Source: Candidatus Marithrix sp.
GTDB lineage: Bacteria > Pseudomonadota > Gammaproteobacteria > Beggiatoales > Beggiatoaceae
Direction: 5' to 3'
NCBI GenBank assembly: GCA_016744775.1
Contig: JADGDS010000001.1
Location: 853,508-917,507 of the forward strand
DNA length: 64,000 nucleotides
Shown: piece after piece, positions 26,969-35,512 of the stretch
Position numbering within the stretch: the first letter of the stretch is position 1
Layout: each line of letters begins with the position of its first letter
Translations under genes and position numbers: made by a program
Notes under the pieces: model-generated
The model's input: only the letters and a program-made list of their open reading frames with translations
What the model was told of the DNA's origin: nothing
The model's database searches: none

Positions 26969-27417
26969 TGAATATAATCGCTACTAGCATAACCTATTTG
27001 ACCATTATTCAATAAGACTCTTGCCCAATAATTTGTTTGATTTAAAATACGAACTGCTGATCCTCTACTGGCTCTACCAACAACCCGTGATCTTGCAGTT
27101 GGGCGACTACGAATGTTTAGTTTACCAGATCTTGTACGTACAATAGCGCATGAACCAGAACTAATATAATCTCGACTAGCATAGCCAATTCGACCATTAT
27201 TAAGTTTAACTTTTACCCAAAAACTTCTATTATTAATAATTCTCAACGCTGATCCTTTATGAACCTTAGCAATCACTCTTGATCTTTCTGATGGGCGACT
27301 TCTAATATTTAATGAACTAAAACCAGTATCTACAATTCCGCATCTAGCAAAAACTAAATTAGGTATTAAAGCTGTCACAAAAGACAGAAATACAATTGTC
27401 GTCAAAATTTTCTTCAT
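26965..27417 (-). CDS. Secreted protein with two bacterial SH3 domains
   Basis: A 150-residue protein with a signal peptide (MKKILTTIVFLSFVTALIPNLVFA) and two tandem SH3_3 domains (about 26-85 and 88-150). Each has the LNIRSRPS/T-x-RSRV motif, a KG/RGSALRI-type turn and a final GYAS-DYI. These domains usually bind peptidoglycan peptides, so a periplasmic wall-binding role is likely. The gene has a clear Shine-Dalgarno (AAAGGAGA) and lies alone; its 3' end abuts recB tail D, so it marks the right boundary of the accretion zone. Confidence 0.88.
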   Translation of the reverse strand: MKKILTTIVFLSFVTALIPNLVFARCGIVDTGFSSLNIRSRPSERSRVIAKVHKGSALRIINNRSFWVKVKLNNGRIGYASRDYISSGSCAIVRTRSGKLNIRSRPTARSRVVGRASRGSAVRILNQTNYWARVLLNNGQIGYASSDYIH

Positions 27418-27522
27418 AAAAAAATCTCCTTTATATAGTAATGATTAAATTTTATTATAACATATTTTAATTATTTAGTTATACTGTGTCTTTTCAAGTT
27501 GATAATAGGTATATTGAATTCT

Positions 27523-28020
27523 ATGCAAGTTAAAATGCAAACTACTTTAGGTGATATTATTATTGAACTTAATTCTGAAAAAGCACCTAAAACCGTCGAT
27601 AATTTTGTAAATTACGTCAAAGATGGATTTTATGATAACACTATATTTCATCGTGTTATTAATGGTTTTATGGTTCAAGGCGGTGGTATGGAATCAGGAA
27701 TGAAAGAAAAAGCCACTAAAGCACCAATTGAAAATGAGGCTGATAATGGTTTAAGTAATAAAACTGGTACTCTTGCTATGGCTAGAACTTCTGATCCACA
27801 TTCTGCCACAGCCCAGTTTTTCATTAATGTTTCTGATAATGCTTTTCTCGATTTTAGTGGCAAGAATCCTCAAGGTTGGGGTTATTGTGTATTTGGAGAA
27901 GTTGTTGAAGGTATGGATGTTGTTAATAAAATTAAAGAAGCTCAAACCACCACTTGCAGCCCACATTCAGATGTGCCTTGTGATGACATAAAAATTGAAA
28001 AAGCTGAATTAGTCAGCTAA
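27523..28020 (+). CDS. ppiB: Peptidyl-prolyl cis-trans isomerase B (cyclophilin)
   Basis: A cytoplasmic cyclophilin; catalyses proline isomerisation. The frame extends upstream to 27499 through TTG, but the conserved start is the ATG at 27523 ([18 protein letters not shown]), giving 165 residues. The active-site motif [15 protein letters not shown] and later [19 protein letters not shown] and WGYCVFGEV are complete. No signal peptide, so PpiB and not PpiA. It is followed by a short palindrome and lpxH, the gene order seen in many gammaproteobacteria. Confidence 0.95.
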   Translation: MQVKMQTTLGDIIIELNSEKAPKTVDNFVNYVKDGFYDNTIFHRVINGFMVQGGGMESGMKEKATKAPIENEADNGLSNKTGTLAMARTSDPHSATAQFFINVSDNAFLDFSGKNPQGWGYCVFGEVVEGMDVVNKIKEAQTTTCSPHSDVPCDDIKIEKAELVS

Positions 28021-28027
28021 ACATTAT

Positions 28028-28049
28028 TTTCAACGCGCAAGCGTTGAAA
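28028..28049. repeat. Palindrome between ppiB and lpxH
   Basis: TTTCAACGC, GCAA and GCGTTGAAA form a hairpin with nine-base arms and a GNRA-like loop, ending nine bases before the lpxH ATG. It could stop ppiB transcription or shape lpxH translation, since no clear Shine-Dalgarno lies between the hairpin and the start. Confidence 0.7.
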
Positions 28050-28058
28050 TCATATATC

Positions 28059-28781
28059 ATGTCAGAAACTTTCTTTATTGCAGATTTACATCTTAATTCA
28101 AAAGATTCAATTCCATTTATTCAGTTATTAAAATTTTTACAAAATCGTGCCAAACAAGCTGATGCTTTATACATATTAGGTGATTTATTTGAAGTTTGCT
28201 TAGGTGATGATGAAGATCAAGAAGTTCTAAAAGCTTTAAATGACTTAACTAATAATGGTGTTCCAGTTTTTATAATGCACGGTAATAGAGATTTTTTACT
28301 AAGTCAAGCGGCTATTAAAAATTGTAAATTACTAAAAGATGATGCTTATATAATTGACTTATATGGTGTTCCAACTTTGATTATGCACGGTGATACTTTG
28401 TGTACATTAGATGTAAAATATCAAGCATTTCGTAAACAAGTGCGCAATCCTCAATGGCAAACACAGTTTTTAGCACAACCATTAGCTCAACGACGACTAA
28501 TAGCTCAACAAGCGCGTAGTGAAAGTCAAGCAACAACCAAAACCACGGCTGAATTTATAATGGATGTGACTCCAGAAGCAGTAACATCAAGCCTAGAAAA
28601 ATATAATGTTTATCAATTAATTCATGGACATACCCATCGCCCAGCAATACATAATATTACTGTAAATGGGCATGATGCTACTCGATATGTGCTAGGGGAT
28701 TGGCGTGAAGATAGTGCGATGGTTCTTCAGTGTACAGCTAAAACTAATAATTTAATTGATTTATATGAAATTAATGAATAG
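28059..28781 (+). CDS. lpxH: UDP-2,3-diacylglucosamine diphosphatase
   Basis: Lipid A pathway enzyme that hydrolyses UDP-2,3-diacylglucosamine to lipid X. The calcineurin-like metal motifs are all present: IADLHLN, LGDLFE, MHGNRDFL, IMHGDTL and the final IHGHTHRPAIH. The start is taken at 28059 (MSETFFIADLH), not at the TTG five codons upstream, giving 240 residues, the usual length. It is a membrane-surface enzyme. The gene is downstream of ppiB, on the same strand. Confidence 0.95.
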   Translation: MSETFFIADLHLNSKDSIPFIQLLKFLQNRAKQADALYILGDLFEVCLGDDEDQEVLKALNDLTNNGVPVFIMHGNRDFLLSQAAIKNCKLLKDDAYIIDLYGVPTLIMHGDTLCTLDVKYQAFRKQVRNPQWQTQFLAQPLAQRRLIAQQARSESQATTKTTAEFIMDVTPEAVTSSLEKYNVYQLIHGHTHRPAIHNITVNGHDATRYVLGDWREDSAMVLQCTAKTNNLIDLYEINE

Positions 28782-28788
28782 ATTGGAG

Positions 28789-28807
28789 TACAAAGCGCAG
28801 CTTTGTA
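28789..28807. repeat. TACAAAGC-GCA-GCTTTGTA hairpin
   Basis: A perfect eight-base hairpin just after lpxH, preceded by TTGGAG. The same string TGGAGTTCAAAGCGCAGCTTTG recurs, in two parts, at 35162-35181 before the mntA-like gene. A dispersed repeat, here in a position to terminate lpxH. Confidence 0.65.
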
Positions 28808-28822
28808 AATAAAAACTACTTA

Positions 28823-28907
28823 AACCTTGATTTTACTTGATTAGCTTGATTAGCTTGATTCTTTAAAAAAATCAGGGGTAATCCTTTAATCCTTAAAAAT
28901 CAAGGTT
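28823..28907. repeat. Inverted repeat with internal CTTGATTAG iterations
   Basis: Arms AACCTTGATTTT and AAAATCAAGGTT enclose three iterations of CTTGATTAG/C. The right arm contains the panC stop codon (TGA at 28900-28902), so the repeat forms the end of panC and replaced whatever tail it had. It probably acts as the terminator between convergent lpxH and panC. Confidence 0.7.
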
Positions 28908-29802
28908 CGAGCCTTTTAATTGTCTTAAACACCCTACTTATAAAACTATCAATTAATCGAATACCATCTACAAAAAAAGCGATATACAAAATAACATCTT
29001 GATCATCTATAATTTCCAGATGATCAATTTTAACCGATTTTTCTTCAGCTATTCTAGCTTTAATAGTATCTAATACTAAATTATAATCTGATTCACCTGC
29101 TTTTATTAACTGTTCTCCATGTCTTAGTGCATGATGAACTTTTAAAGCAGCATCGCGCTGTTGTTCTGACAATAAACTATTTCTTGAACTAAAAGCTAAA
29201 CCATCATTATCTCGTAAAGTTGGTACAGCTACTACCTCAATCTCAGGAAAATATAATTTAGCCATAGCTTTTAATATGGCTAATTGTTGAATATCTTTTT
29301 CACCAAAATAGGCGCGATGAGGAGATAAAATATCAAACAACTTATAAACAATAGTAGCGGCACCATCAAACACCCAAGGATGTAATTTACCATCTAAACG
29401 ATAAACCAAATTCGCAGGCACCCTAACCACATTATCTATTCCATTATTTTGGGCTTCAATAACAAAACTATCGCGTTGCTGAAATTCATCAGCCTGAAAT
29501 TTAGCAAAACCTTTAGCATTTGGAAATATTTCATCTACTGAAGGATGAAAAATCATATCAACATTGGCTTGGCGAGCAACAATTTTATCCTGCTCAAAAT
29601 CACTAGGATATGCTAACAATTGTGGCTGCCGAAACTGCATCGGATTTAAGAAAATACATAGAACAGTAACATCATTTTCCTTATTTGCCTGCTCTATCAG
29701 AGACTGATGCCCCTTATGCAAACCACCCAAAGTTGGCACCAAACCAATTTGTTTACCACTAACATAAGACAGAGCCTCAGCAATAGATTCTATAATTTCC
29801 AG
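28900..29802 (-). CDS. panC: Pantothenate synthetase, probable CTG start
   Basis: Condenses pantoate and beta-alanine using ATP, in coenzyme A synthesis. Motifs are the HIGH-like PTLGGLHKGH, IFLNPMQF, FFGEKD-like YFGEKDIQQL, and the KMSKS-like GLAFSSRNSLLS, all in order. The open frame could begin at a TTG at 29829, but that would lie deep within thiS. The conserved N terminus (EIIESIAEAL) begins at a CTG at 29802, five bases after GGAGG in the end of thiS. I take CTG as the start (300 residues). The C terminus has about 15 extra residues after GIRLIDS, encoded in a repeat. panB is not in the window. Confidence 0.9.
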   Translation of the reverse strand: MEIIESIAEALSYVSGKQIGLVPTLGGLHKGHQSLIEQANKENDVTVLCIFLNPMQFRQPQLLAYPSDFEQDKIVARQANVDMIFHPSVDEIFPNAKGFAKFQADEFQQRDSFVIEAQNNGIDNVVRVPANLVYRLDGKLHPWVFDGAATIVYKLFDILSPHRAYFGEKDIQQLAILKAMAKLYFPEIEVVAVPTLRDNDGLAFSSRNSLLSEQQRDAALKVHHALRHGEQLIKAGESDYNLVLDTIKARIAEEKSVKIDHLEIIDDQDVILYIAFFVDGIRLIDSFISRVFKTIKRLEP

Positions 29803-29803
29803 C

Positions 29804-30004
29804 TCAACCTCCGCCAATAGCCTGCACAATTTCTACTTTATCTTGATCTTTTAATGTAAATTGCTCAAATTGACTACGTGGAATAATATCTAAATTAATT
29901 TCTACCGCAAAACGTTTATTTTCTAAACTTAAATCTTCAATTAAATTAGAAATAGTCAAATTATCAGCAACTGATTTTGATTCTCCGTTTAAATATATTT
30001 CCAT
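29804..30004 (-). CDS. thiS: Sulfur carrier protein ThiS
   Basis: A 66-residue ubiquitin-like sulfur carrier for the thiazole of thiamine. It has the family ending VEIVQAIGGG, whose terminal Gly-Gly is adenylated and thiocarboxylated, and the usual opening MEIYLNGESKSV. It follows proS by six bases and its end carries the ribosome site of panC. In most bacteria thiG follows; here panC takes that place, so ThiG must come from elsewhere. No TPP riboswitch precedes it, as expected for a gene embedded in an operon. Confidence 0.92.
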   Translation of the reverse strand: MEIYLNGESKSVADNLTISNLIEDLSLENKRFAVEINLDIIPRSQFEQFTLKDQDKVEIVQAIGGG

Positions 30005-30010
30005 TTTAAA

Positions 30011-31267
30011 TTATCCAATTATAAAATCAATAATTCTATCTATAGAAATATTCTGACTTTTCTCATCAAGCCGCCCTTTATACTCAACCTCAGATTTATC
30101 TAAACCACGTTCACCAATTACAATACGATGAGGAATTCCTATCAATTCAGCATTAGCAAACATAACCCCCGGGCGTTCTTTACGATCATCAAATAAAACA
30201 TCTACCCCAACAGCCTGTAATTTATTATATAAATCTTCAGCAGCCTCGCGTACACGTTGAGATTTGTGCATATTCATTGGTAATAACGCTACAGAAAATG
30301 GTGCTATTGACTCAGGCCATATAATACCATTTTTATCATGGTTTTGTTCAATAGTAGCCGCTACTAAACGCGATACCCCAATACCATAACAGCCCATAAT
30401 TAGAGTAGCTGACTTGCCATCCTCATCAAGCACAGAAGCTCCCATTGCTTTAGCATATTTATCACCTAATTGGAAAATATGCCCCACTTCAATGCCGCGA
30501 GCTATATCTAATACAGATTTACCATCAGGGCTAGGATCACCAGCTTTAACACCATCTTCAAACACTTCTACATTAGCAGCATAATCACCAGTAGTGCTAT
30601 AAGCAATAGCATCTTCCCCAGATTCTGCTAACACATGAAATTCATGAGAGCGACTACCACCGATATTGCCATTATCTGCTAACACAGCCCGAAACTTAAG
30701 CCCTAAACGATTGAAAATATTACTATAAGTTTTATACATCAACTCATAAGTTTCATCTAAAGAACTTTGTTCCAAATGAAAAGAATAAGAATCTTTCATT
30801 AAAAACTCACGCCCGCGCATAATACCAAACCTAGGGCGAATTTCATCACGAAACTTAGTTTGAATTTGATACAAATTAATTGGTAATTGTTTATAACTTC
30901 TAATTTCATTACGAATTAAGTTAGTAATAATCTCCTCATGAGTTGGACCATAACAAAACTCACGATCATGACGATCCTTAAAGCGTAATAATTCTGGACC
31001 ATATTGATCCCAACGTCCTGATTCTTGCCATAATTCTGCTGGCTGCACCGCTGGCATTAATATCTCTTGTGCGCCAGATTTATCCATTTCATCACGTACA
31101 ATATTTTCAACTTTACGCAATACACGCAATCCAAGCGGCAACCAAGTATATAAACCAGCGGCTAATCTACGTACCATACCTGCTCTTAGCATCAGTTGAT
31201 GACTAATGACTTCAGCATCAGCAGGGTTTTCTTTTAAAGTTGCAAGTAAAAAGTGGCTAATTCTCAT
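30011..31267 (-). CDS. proS: Prolyl-tRNA synthetase lacking the INS editing domain
   Basis: Charges tRNA(Pro). The class II motifs are intact: motif 2 around [19 protein letters not shown] (137-155), motif 3 [19 protein letters not shown], and the anticodon domain with [12 protein letters not shown] and [12 protein letters not shown]. Sequence and signatures ([20 protein letters not shown]) are those of the ordinary gammaproteobacterial enzyme, which has about 570 residues. This one has 418, because about 150 residues between YAANVEV (230) and [10 protein letters not shown] (240) are missing in frame. That span is the INS domain that hydrolyses mischarged Ala-tRNA(Pro). The missing part is too clean for decay. 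The gene begins at the ATG at 31267, overlapping the preceding stop by one base. Confidence 0.93.
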   Translation of the reverse strand: MRISHFLLATLKENPADAEVISHQLMLRAGMVRRLAAGLYTWLPLGLRVLRKVENIVRDEMDKSGAQEILMPAVQPAELWQESGRWDQYGPELLRFKDRHDREFCYGPTHEEIITNLIRNEIRSYKQLPINLYQIQTKFRDEIRPRFGIMRGREFLMKDSYSFHLEQSSLDETYELMYKTYSNIFNRLGLKFRAVLADNGNIGGSRSHEFHVLAESGEDAIAYSTTGDYAANVEVFEDGVKAGDPSPDGKSVLDIARGIEVGHIFQLGDKYAKAMGASVLDEDGKSATLIMGCYGIGVSRLVAATIEQNHDKNGIIWPESIAPFSVALLPMNMHKSQRVREAAEDLYNKLQAVGVDVLFDDRKERPGVMFANAELIGIPHRIVIGERGLDKSEVEYKGRLDEKSQNISIDRIIDFIIG

Positions 31268-32109
31268 TATTTATATTTTCTAGCTGAAGGAATATTCACA
31301 TAAACAGTATCACGATTAGGCTCATTGAGTTTGATTTTAGAACTCATTCGCCCACGTAAATAGTCTATATATAGATCCTTGCCAAGAGGATACAACATTG
31401 ACATAGAATGCCCATCATCAATTAACCAACCACTTTTAAAAGTTGAGCCTTCTCTATGCCCAGCAGCAAAATATTTTAGTGTTAAATAAATCATTCCCAC
31501 TACTTTTTTACCATTATGGATAATGATATTTTTCATTCTGAAGGTTTTATTTGATGAAGGTGTTAATTTATTATTACGAATAAAATTTTTATTTAGCTTA
31601 CCAAAAGGAGCTAAACCATAATAATTATTAGCATTGTAATTGGAAGAAATATTAATAAATTGCCAGAAATTCATATTGATTTCACCGGGTGTAAATCCAT
31701 ATTCTGCTAACTTTTGTCTTCTACCATTTTTTTTCACATAAGCATCAGAAGCATACCATTTAAAATCCTTATGCTTTTCAAATTTTACATATAAAATATG
31801 ACGCGGATTTTTATTAATTATAAATTGTTGGATTCCAACATCATTTCTATTATTCCAGTTTATTCGTTTAGTTTTAATATACTTTTTTAAAGTTTTATAC
31901 CAACGAGAACGTCTAAATTTGCGTGTTGATATTTTGTCTAAATATTTAGTATTGCGCTTAGTAAATGCCTCATCTAAAAAGAATAGTGTTTGAGAACGAT
32001 GTGCTATATCTCCCTTTCTGATTTTGTCAATCTGGCTACCATTGCCAAAGGCGAAGGCATTAATTGAAATTATTAATGATACTAATGTGAGGATAATTTT
32101 CATTTTCAT
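31267..32109 (-). CDS. Hypothetical secreted basic protein
   Basis: A 280-residue protein with a signal peptide ([20 protein letters not shown]) and a lysine-, arginine- and asparagine-rich mature part; not recognised. The middle shows [19 protein letters not shown] and [17 protein letters not shown], and the end [16 protein letters not shown], which suggests a single beta-rich domain. It overlaps the proS start by one base and so would be co-transcribed, although a functional link to proS is unlikely. Two further small exported proteins precede it. Confidence 0.7.
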   Translation of the reverse strand: MKMKIILTLVSLIISINAFAFGNGSQIDKIRKGDIAHRSQTLFFLDEAFTKRNTKYLDKISTRKFRRSRWYKTLKKYIKTKRINWNNRNDVGIQQFIINKNPRHILYVKFEKHKDFKWYASDAYVKKNGRRQKLAEYGFTPGEINMNFWQFINISSNYNANNYYGLAPFGKLNKNFIRNNKLTPSSNKTFRMKNIIIHNGKKVVGMIYLTLKYFAAGHREGSTFKSGWLIDDGHSMSMLYPLGKDLYIDYLRGRMSSKIKLNEPNRDTVYVNIPSARKYK

Positions 32110-32156
32110 AATGATTCCCCCATAGACGGGGGAAATTTAGTTAAAGTGGAAGAATG

Positions 32157-32870
32157 TTAGAAATTTGAAGAAGAACCTTGACAATCTTCAGGTGCCCATC
32201 TACAGCGTAATGCTTTATAATCTTCTAATTTTAGAGTTTGTTTTAATTCGGCGGTGATGGCTTTGACTTTAAAATCCCATGCTGCCATGTTATTATCATA
32301 TTTAAATACCATATGAAATACCTTTTTAGTAGCATCTGAATAACATTCAGAATTTGCATCTTTACAGCCTATAAAAATTTGCCACATAGCAACATTAAAA
32401 TCAAACTTTTTCTTACCATTTTCATAATATTCTTCAATATCGCCTAAAGAGAAATACTTCTTATCAAACAATAATTTCACAGTTGTATAATAACGTCTTG
32501 ACATACCAGATAAACGGGTTAAATAATCACCCACAGATTCAGTTCGACTGACTTGTCTGCTTAAACTAGTTGTTTGTACGATAGCGTTACGGTTCACAAA
32601 AAATCTAGCTACAGTTTCTTGAACTAAACTATCTTTTTCAAATTGAGGAGTGTTATGTGAGGCAACTTTTTCAAAATTGTTTTGAATGGTAATTGCCATA
32701 GTATCAACTTCTTCCAAAAATTTTTCAGCTACTTGACTAGAAGTACCTAGTTGTTGTCCAATTCTATCTAATAATCGTTGATAAATTGCATCGTCAGCTA
32801 AAGTAACTGAAGGGGTAAAATTTAAAATCAGTAATAAACTGATAAGACTTAACCGTAATGCTTTCGTCAT
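32157..32870 (-). CDS. Hypothetical secreted helical protein
   Basis: A 237-residue protein with a signal peptide cleaved near SVTLADD (about residue 26). The mature part is helical, with four cysteines towards the C terminus (FIGCKDANSEC, LRCRWAPEDC) that could form two disulfides in the periplasm. Not recognised. It sits between a small lipoprotein gene and the 280-residue secreted protein gene, all leftward, so the three may form one envelope unit. Confidence 0.7.
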   Translation of the reverse strand: MTKALRLSLISLLLILNFTPSVTLADDAIYQRLLDRIGQQLGTSSQVAEKFLEEVDTMAITIQNNFEKVASHNTPQFEKDSLVQETVARFFVNRNAIVQTTSLSRQVSRTESVGDYLTRLSGMSRRYYTTVKLLFDKKYFSLGDIEEYYENGKKKFDFNVAMWQIFIGCKDANSECYSDATKKVFHMVFKYDNNMAAWDFKVKAITAELKQTLKLEDYKALRCRWAPEDCQGSSSNF

Positions 32871-32916
32871 AATAATTTTCCTTAAGTATAATAATTAATT
32901 CTTGTTGTTGTTGTAT

Positions 32917-33114
32917 TTAGCGATCCATTTCACCAGCAGACCATCTTTTTTTACGAGCTTCAGTTTCTGGATCAGGTATTGGATCTTCTTCAGGTATTAC
33001 TTCTGGTTCTGTAATAATTGTTTCTATATTTGGTTTTTTAGGAGTTTTTGCACAGGCATTGATCATAATTGCCATTAAAGCCAGCAAAATAATATTAAAA
33101 AAACGATTTTTCAT
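32917..33114 (-). CDS. Small lipoprotein
   Basis: A 65-residue lipoprotein. The signal ends in MINAC, with the lipid-accepting cysteine at 21, followed by a Pro/Glu-rich linker (ITEPEVIPEEDPIPDPE) and a short basic end (ARKKRWSAGEMDR). Such proline-glutamate linkers are typical of lipoproteins that reach across the periplasm. It is first of a leftward group of three exported proteins. Function unknown. Confidence 0.65.
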   Translation of the reverse strand: MKNRFFNIILLALMAIMINACAKTPKKPNIETIITEPEVIPEEDPIPDPETEARKKRWSAGEMDR

Positions 33115-33185
33115 AATGTATTACCTTCATTTGTAATGATGTTTAAATATCAATTTTATTTCTATAATATCTTACTGTCAAGAAT

Positions 33186-33340
33186 TATTTGATATATCGT
33201 TTGAGATATGTTTGTATTGTTGTATAATTAATACTTTTTTCATTGAAAAAGTCTAAAATAAATTGATATTCATGAACAATTGTATTTCTAAAACCAATGG
33301 TTTTTTGCCATTTTTCACTATAATTAATGACGTCAAATTT
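33186..33340 (-). pseudogene. HepT-like (DUF86) toxin relic, 3' end only
   Basis: About 50 codons on the minus strand read EKWQKTIGFRNTIVHEYQFI and continue to a stop at 33186. GFRNTIVHEY is the R-x4-H-x-Y catalytic motif of HEPN toxins of the HepT/DUF86 family, and the preceding W-Q-K is the usual lead-in. The 5' part is missing and is cut off where a GTAGGTTGGGTTA palindrome begins at 33343. The intact HEPN/MNT pair at 35204-35946 is of a different type, so this is an independent lost system. Confidence 0.7.
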
Positions 33341-33342
33341 TG

Positions 33343-33390
33343 TAGGTTGGGTTAGCTTTTTTTTACGTAGTAAAAAAAACGTAACCCAAC
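33343..33390. repeat. GTAGGTTGGGTTA palindrome
   Basis: GTTGGGTTAGC and GTAACCCAAC arms around a T-run and A-run form a large hairpin. A second member of the family (GTAGGTTGGGCTGACG...AGCCCAAC) lies at 63224-63252. Each copy borders a gene remnant. The rest of the gap up to the gene end at 33494 shows nothing. Confidence 0.7.
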
Positions 33391-33493
33391 AAGAATGTGC
33401 TACTCTACTTATTAAATCAAGGAATTAATCTTACAAAATGGCATTGATTAGTTTATCCACGTAATTCCTGTACTCTACATTTTACTTAATCAC

Positions 33494-34921
33494 TTATTTA
33501 GGCACAAACCGACGAATATTACCATAAACCCGATAAAATCCACCACGCGCCGCTTCTCGAATTTCATCAACTATAAACAATCCCTCTTCTTCACGCAAAT
33601 TACGCGGAAATTGAACATTCCATTCAGGATTATATTCTTCTAATAATACTCGTACCCGTAATTTGCCATTAATATTTAGACATTTTAAAATCACACCCTG
33701 AGTTGGATCAGATGTCGTTTCTAATTCCTTGGTTTTGGAAACTGCAATTGCTTTTGGTGCTTTAATAGTTTTGCTTTGAGGAATTACACCAGTTTCAGCG
33801 GCTTTAATAGCTTCGGCACTAGCGTCAATACAAGCTAAAGCTCCATTAGTTGTAACTATATAAACTCGTTCATTCAGATATTGCATCGAATAGGCAGAAC
33901 CACAACTCGTACCTAATTTCCACAATCTATCACCAGCTTTATTAAAACAATATATTGAGGAATAACAATCACCTGCAAATACATATTCACCATTTTCAGA
34001 TGCAGCACAAGAATATACAGCGGCATCACATGAATATATTTGTTCAACTTCTCCAGTTTTTTTATTTAAAGCATATACTTTTTTAGTTCCTGTGCCTGCA
34101 TAAACTGCCAATTTTTCTTGCCAGCCAAATAGAACTTGCTTTGCATCTTTGGTATTCCAAAGCATTTCTCCTTGTTCAGAATAACTAGTTACACCGCCAC
34201 TATGCCCATGATAAACCCCATCATCATCACAACGAACCATCCAGCCACTCTGCCCCTGACTTTTTTTCTGCCACAAAGTTTCATCTTCATTATTAGCAGT
34301 CATAATCGTGCCACCTGCATCAGCAACACCAAGCAAACCATTATGAATATCAAGCCAATAAATATCAACATTTTCAGAGATTTGATATGCTACACGCGGT
34401 AATTTACCAGTCAGATCATATACAGAACCATCATCACAACCAGCATAAACCCAAGGCATATCAGCAACAATACACTTCACCCCATCCGGCAAACGATATT
34501 GATTTATAACTTCAGCGTCATGATTTAATACAAACACACTACCATCTTGATTACCAACCCAACAATAATCCTCATTAATAAAAATGCCAAAAGCGGCGGC
34601 ACCAGAATTAAATTTCCATAAAACTGGAGCTGGTTTAGCCTTAGATTTTTGACTATTGATTTGTCGTCTAGTAATTGGACGTTTTTTACGTTCCCCGATT
34701 ACCGCAGGTTCATAGCCTTTTTTGAGTTTAGCTTTAACTTGTTTCTGAGCTTCAGCATTTGCTTTTTCAGGAGTAGGATAATTTTTAGTACTAGCTCGCC
34801 CATCAGTACCAATTCTACCATAACGAATAGTTACATCATTACCATTAATGGTGACTTCATAGAACTTATGTGACACACCATCGTCTTCTGATAATTCTAA
34901 ATAAATTTTTTCGTTTGACAT
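33494..34921 (-). CDS. WGR domain protein with PQQ-type beta-propeller
   Basis: A 475-residue protein. Residues 1-75 are a WGR domain (FYEVTINGNDVTIRYGRIGTDG), a nucleic-acid or protein contact module known from PARPs and bacterial MolR-like proteins. A basic linker follows (ERKKRPITRRQ, 78-95). Residues 100-380 hold repeats of the beta-propeller kind (YCWVGNQDGSVFVLN, VYAGCDDGSVYDL, YVFAGDCYSSIYCFN). A C-terminal region (420-475) ends with FYRVYGNIRRF. No signal peptide, so it is cytoplasmic. The combination is seen in many filamentous bacteria, but the role is unknown. A hairpin-repeat block lies upstream. Confidence 0.85.
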   Translation of the reverse strand: MSNEKIYLELSEDDGVSHKFYEVTINGNDVTIRYGRIGTDGRASTKNYPTPEKANAEAQKQVKAKLKKGYEPAVIGERKKRPITRRQINSQKSKAKPAPVLWKFNSGAAAFGIFINEDYCWVGNQDGSVFVLNHDAEVINQYRLPDGVKCIVADMPWVYAGCDDGSVYDLTGKLPRVAYQISENVDIYWLDIHNGLLGVADAGGTIMTANNEDETLWQKKSQGQSGWMVRCDDDGVYHGHSGGVTSYSEQGEMLWNTKDAKQVLFGWQEKLAVYAGTGTKKVYALNKKTGEVEQIYSCDAAVYSCAASENGEYVFAGDCYSSIYCFNKAGDRLWKLGTSCGSAYSMQYLNERVYIVTTNGALACIDASAEAIKAAETGVIPQSKTIKAPKAIAVSKTKELETTSDPTQGVILKCLNINGKLRVRVLLEEYNPEWNVQFPRNLREEEGLFIVDEIREAARGGFYRVYGNIRRFVPK

Positions 34922-34938
34922 ATAGATAAGTGCCTAGA

Positions 34939-35032
34939 TTTAAATCCCCCCTAACCCCCTTTTTCAAAGGGGGGAATGAGATTATTTACTAATCCCCCAC
35001 TTTTTTAAAGGGTGGTTAGGGGGGATTTTAAA
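34939..35032. repeat. AAATCCCCCCTAACCCCC inverted repeat pair
   Basis: Outer arms (TTTAAATCCCCCCTAACC at 34939 and its complement ending at 35032) enclose smaller hairpins (CCCCCTTTTT with AAAGGGGGG). It is the two-sided form of the element found in the CHAT gene (5705-5743) and beside the YceI gene (47969-48000). The remainder of the gap to 35203 is AT-rich promoter-like DNA with one TTCAAAGCGCAGCTTTG hairpin at 35166-35181. Confidence 0.75.
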
Positions 35033-35203
35033 TGAATTTAATTGAAATTATAACTCATTGTTTGAAATAATTCATGATGTGATATAATGAATAACTATTT
35101 GAATCATTGACATTTTAATAATGTATGAATCATTAAAAGGGAAATTGTACATTCCACTCTGGAGTTCAAAGCGCAGCTTTGTTTTTTCTATTGTTGTTAT
35201 ATT

Positions 35204-35512
35204 ATGAATATTAGATTAAATCAAGAATATGTAAATTTTATTTGCAATAAAAGTTTAGAATTATTTAACTCTAAAGATGTTTGGATATTTGGCTCAAGGG
35301 TTGATATGAATAAAAAAGGTGGAGATATAGATATATTTATCAAAACCTCAAATACAGATAATATCTTACAAACTAAAATTGTTTTTTTAAGAGAATTTGA
35401 AAAAAAATTTGGAGAACAAAAAGTCGATTTAATTGTCGAGGCTGCTAATTCTAAATTTAATAAAATTTTTGATATTGCAAAACAAGAAGGCGTGAAGATA
35501 TGTTACAACTAA
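35204..35512 (+). CDS. MNT-type nucleotidyltransferase antitoxin
   Basis: A 102-residue minimal nucleotidyltransferase. The active-site pattern is FGSRVDMNKKGGDIDIFI, G-S-x(n)-D-x-D, and a third acidic position lies in VDLIVEA. In characterised MntA-HepT systems such proteins neutralise the HEPN RNase by transferring AMP to its tyrosine. It overlaps the HEPN gene by 13 bases, the standard coupling of this toxin-antitoxin type. The pair stands alone between repeats and the Gld-type operon. Confidence 0.85.
   Translation: MNIRLNQEYVNFICNKSLELFNSKDVWIFGSRVDMNKKGGDIDIFIKTSNTDNILQTKIVFLREFEKKFGEQKVDLIVEAANSKFNKIFDIAKQEGVKICYN

Noticed and set aside
28835-28861. Tandem CTTGATTAG repeats, considered as a CRISPR-like array
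   Set aside because: Only three units of nine bases with no spacers, inside an inverted repeat; no cas genes nearby.
29996-30010. Possible TPP riboswitch ahead of thiS
   Set aside because: Only six bases separate proS and thiS, and no THI-box-like sequence is found upstream.
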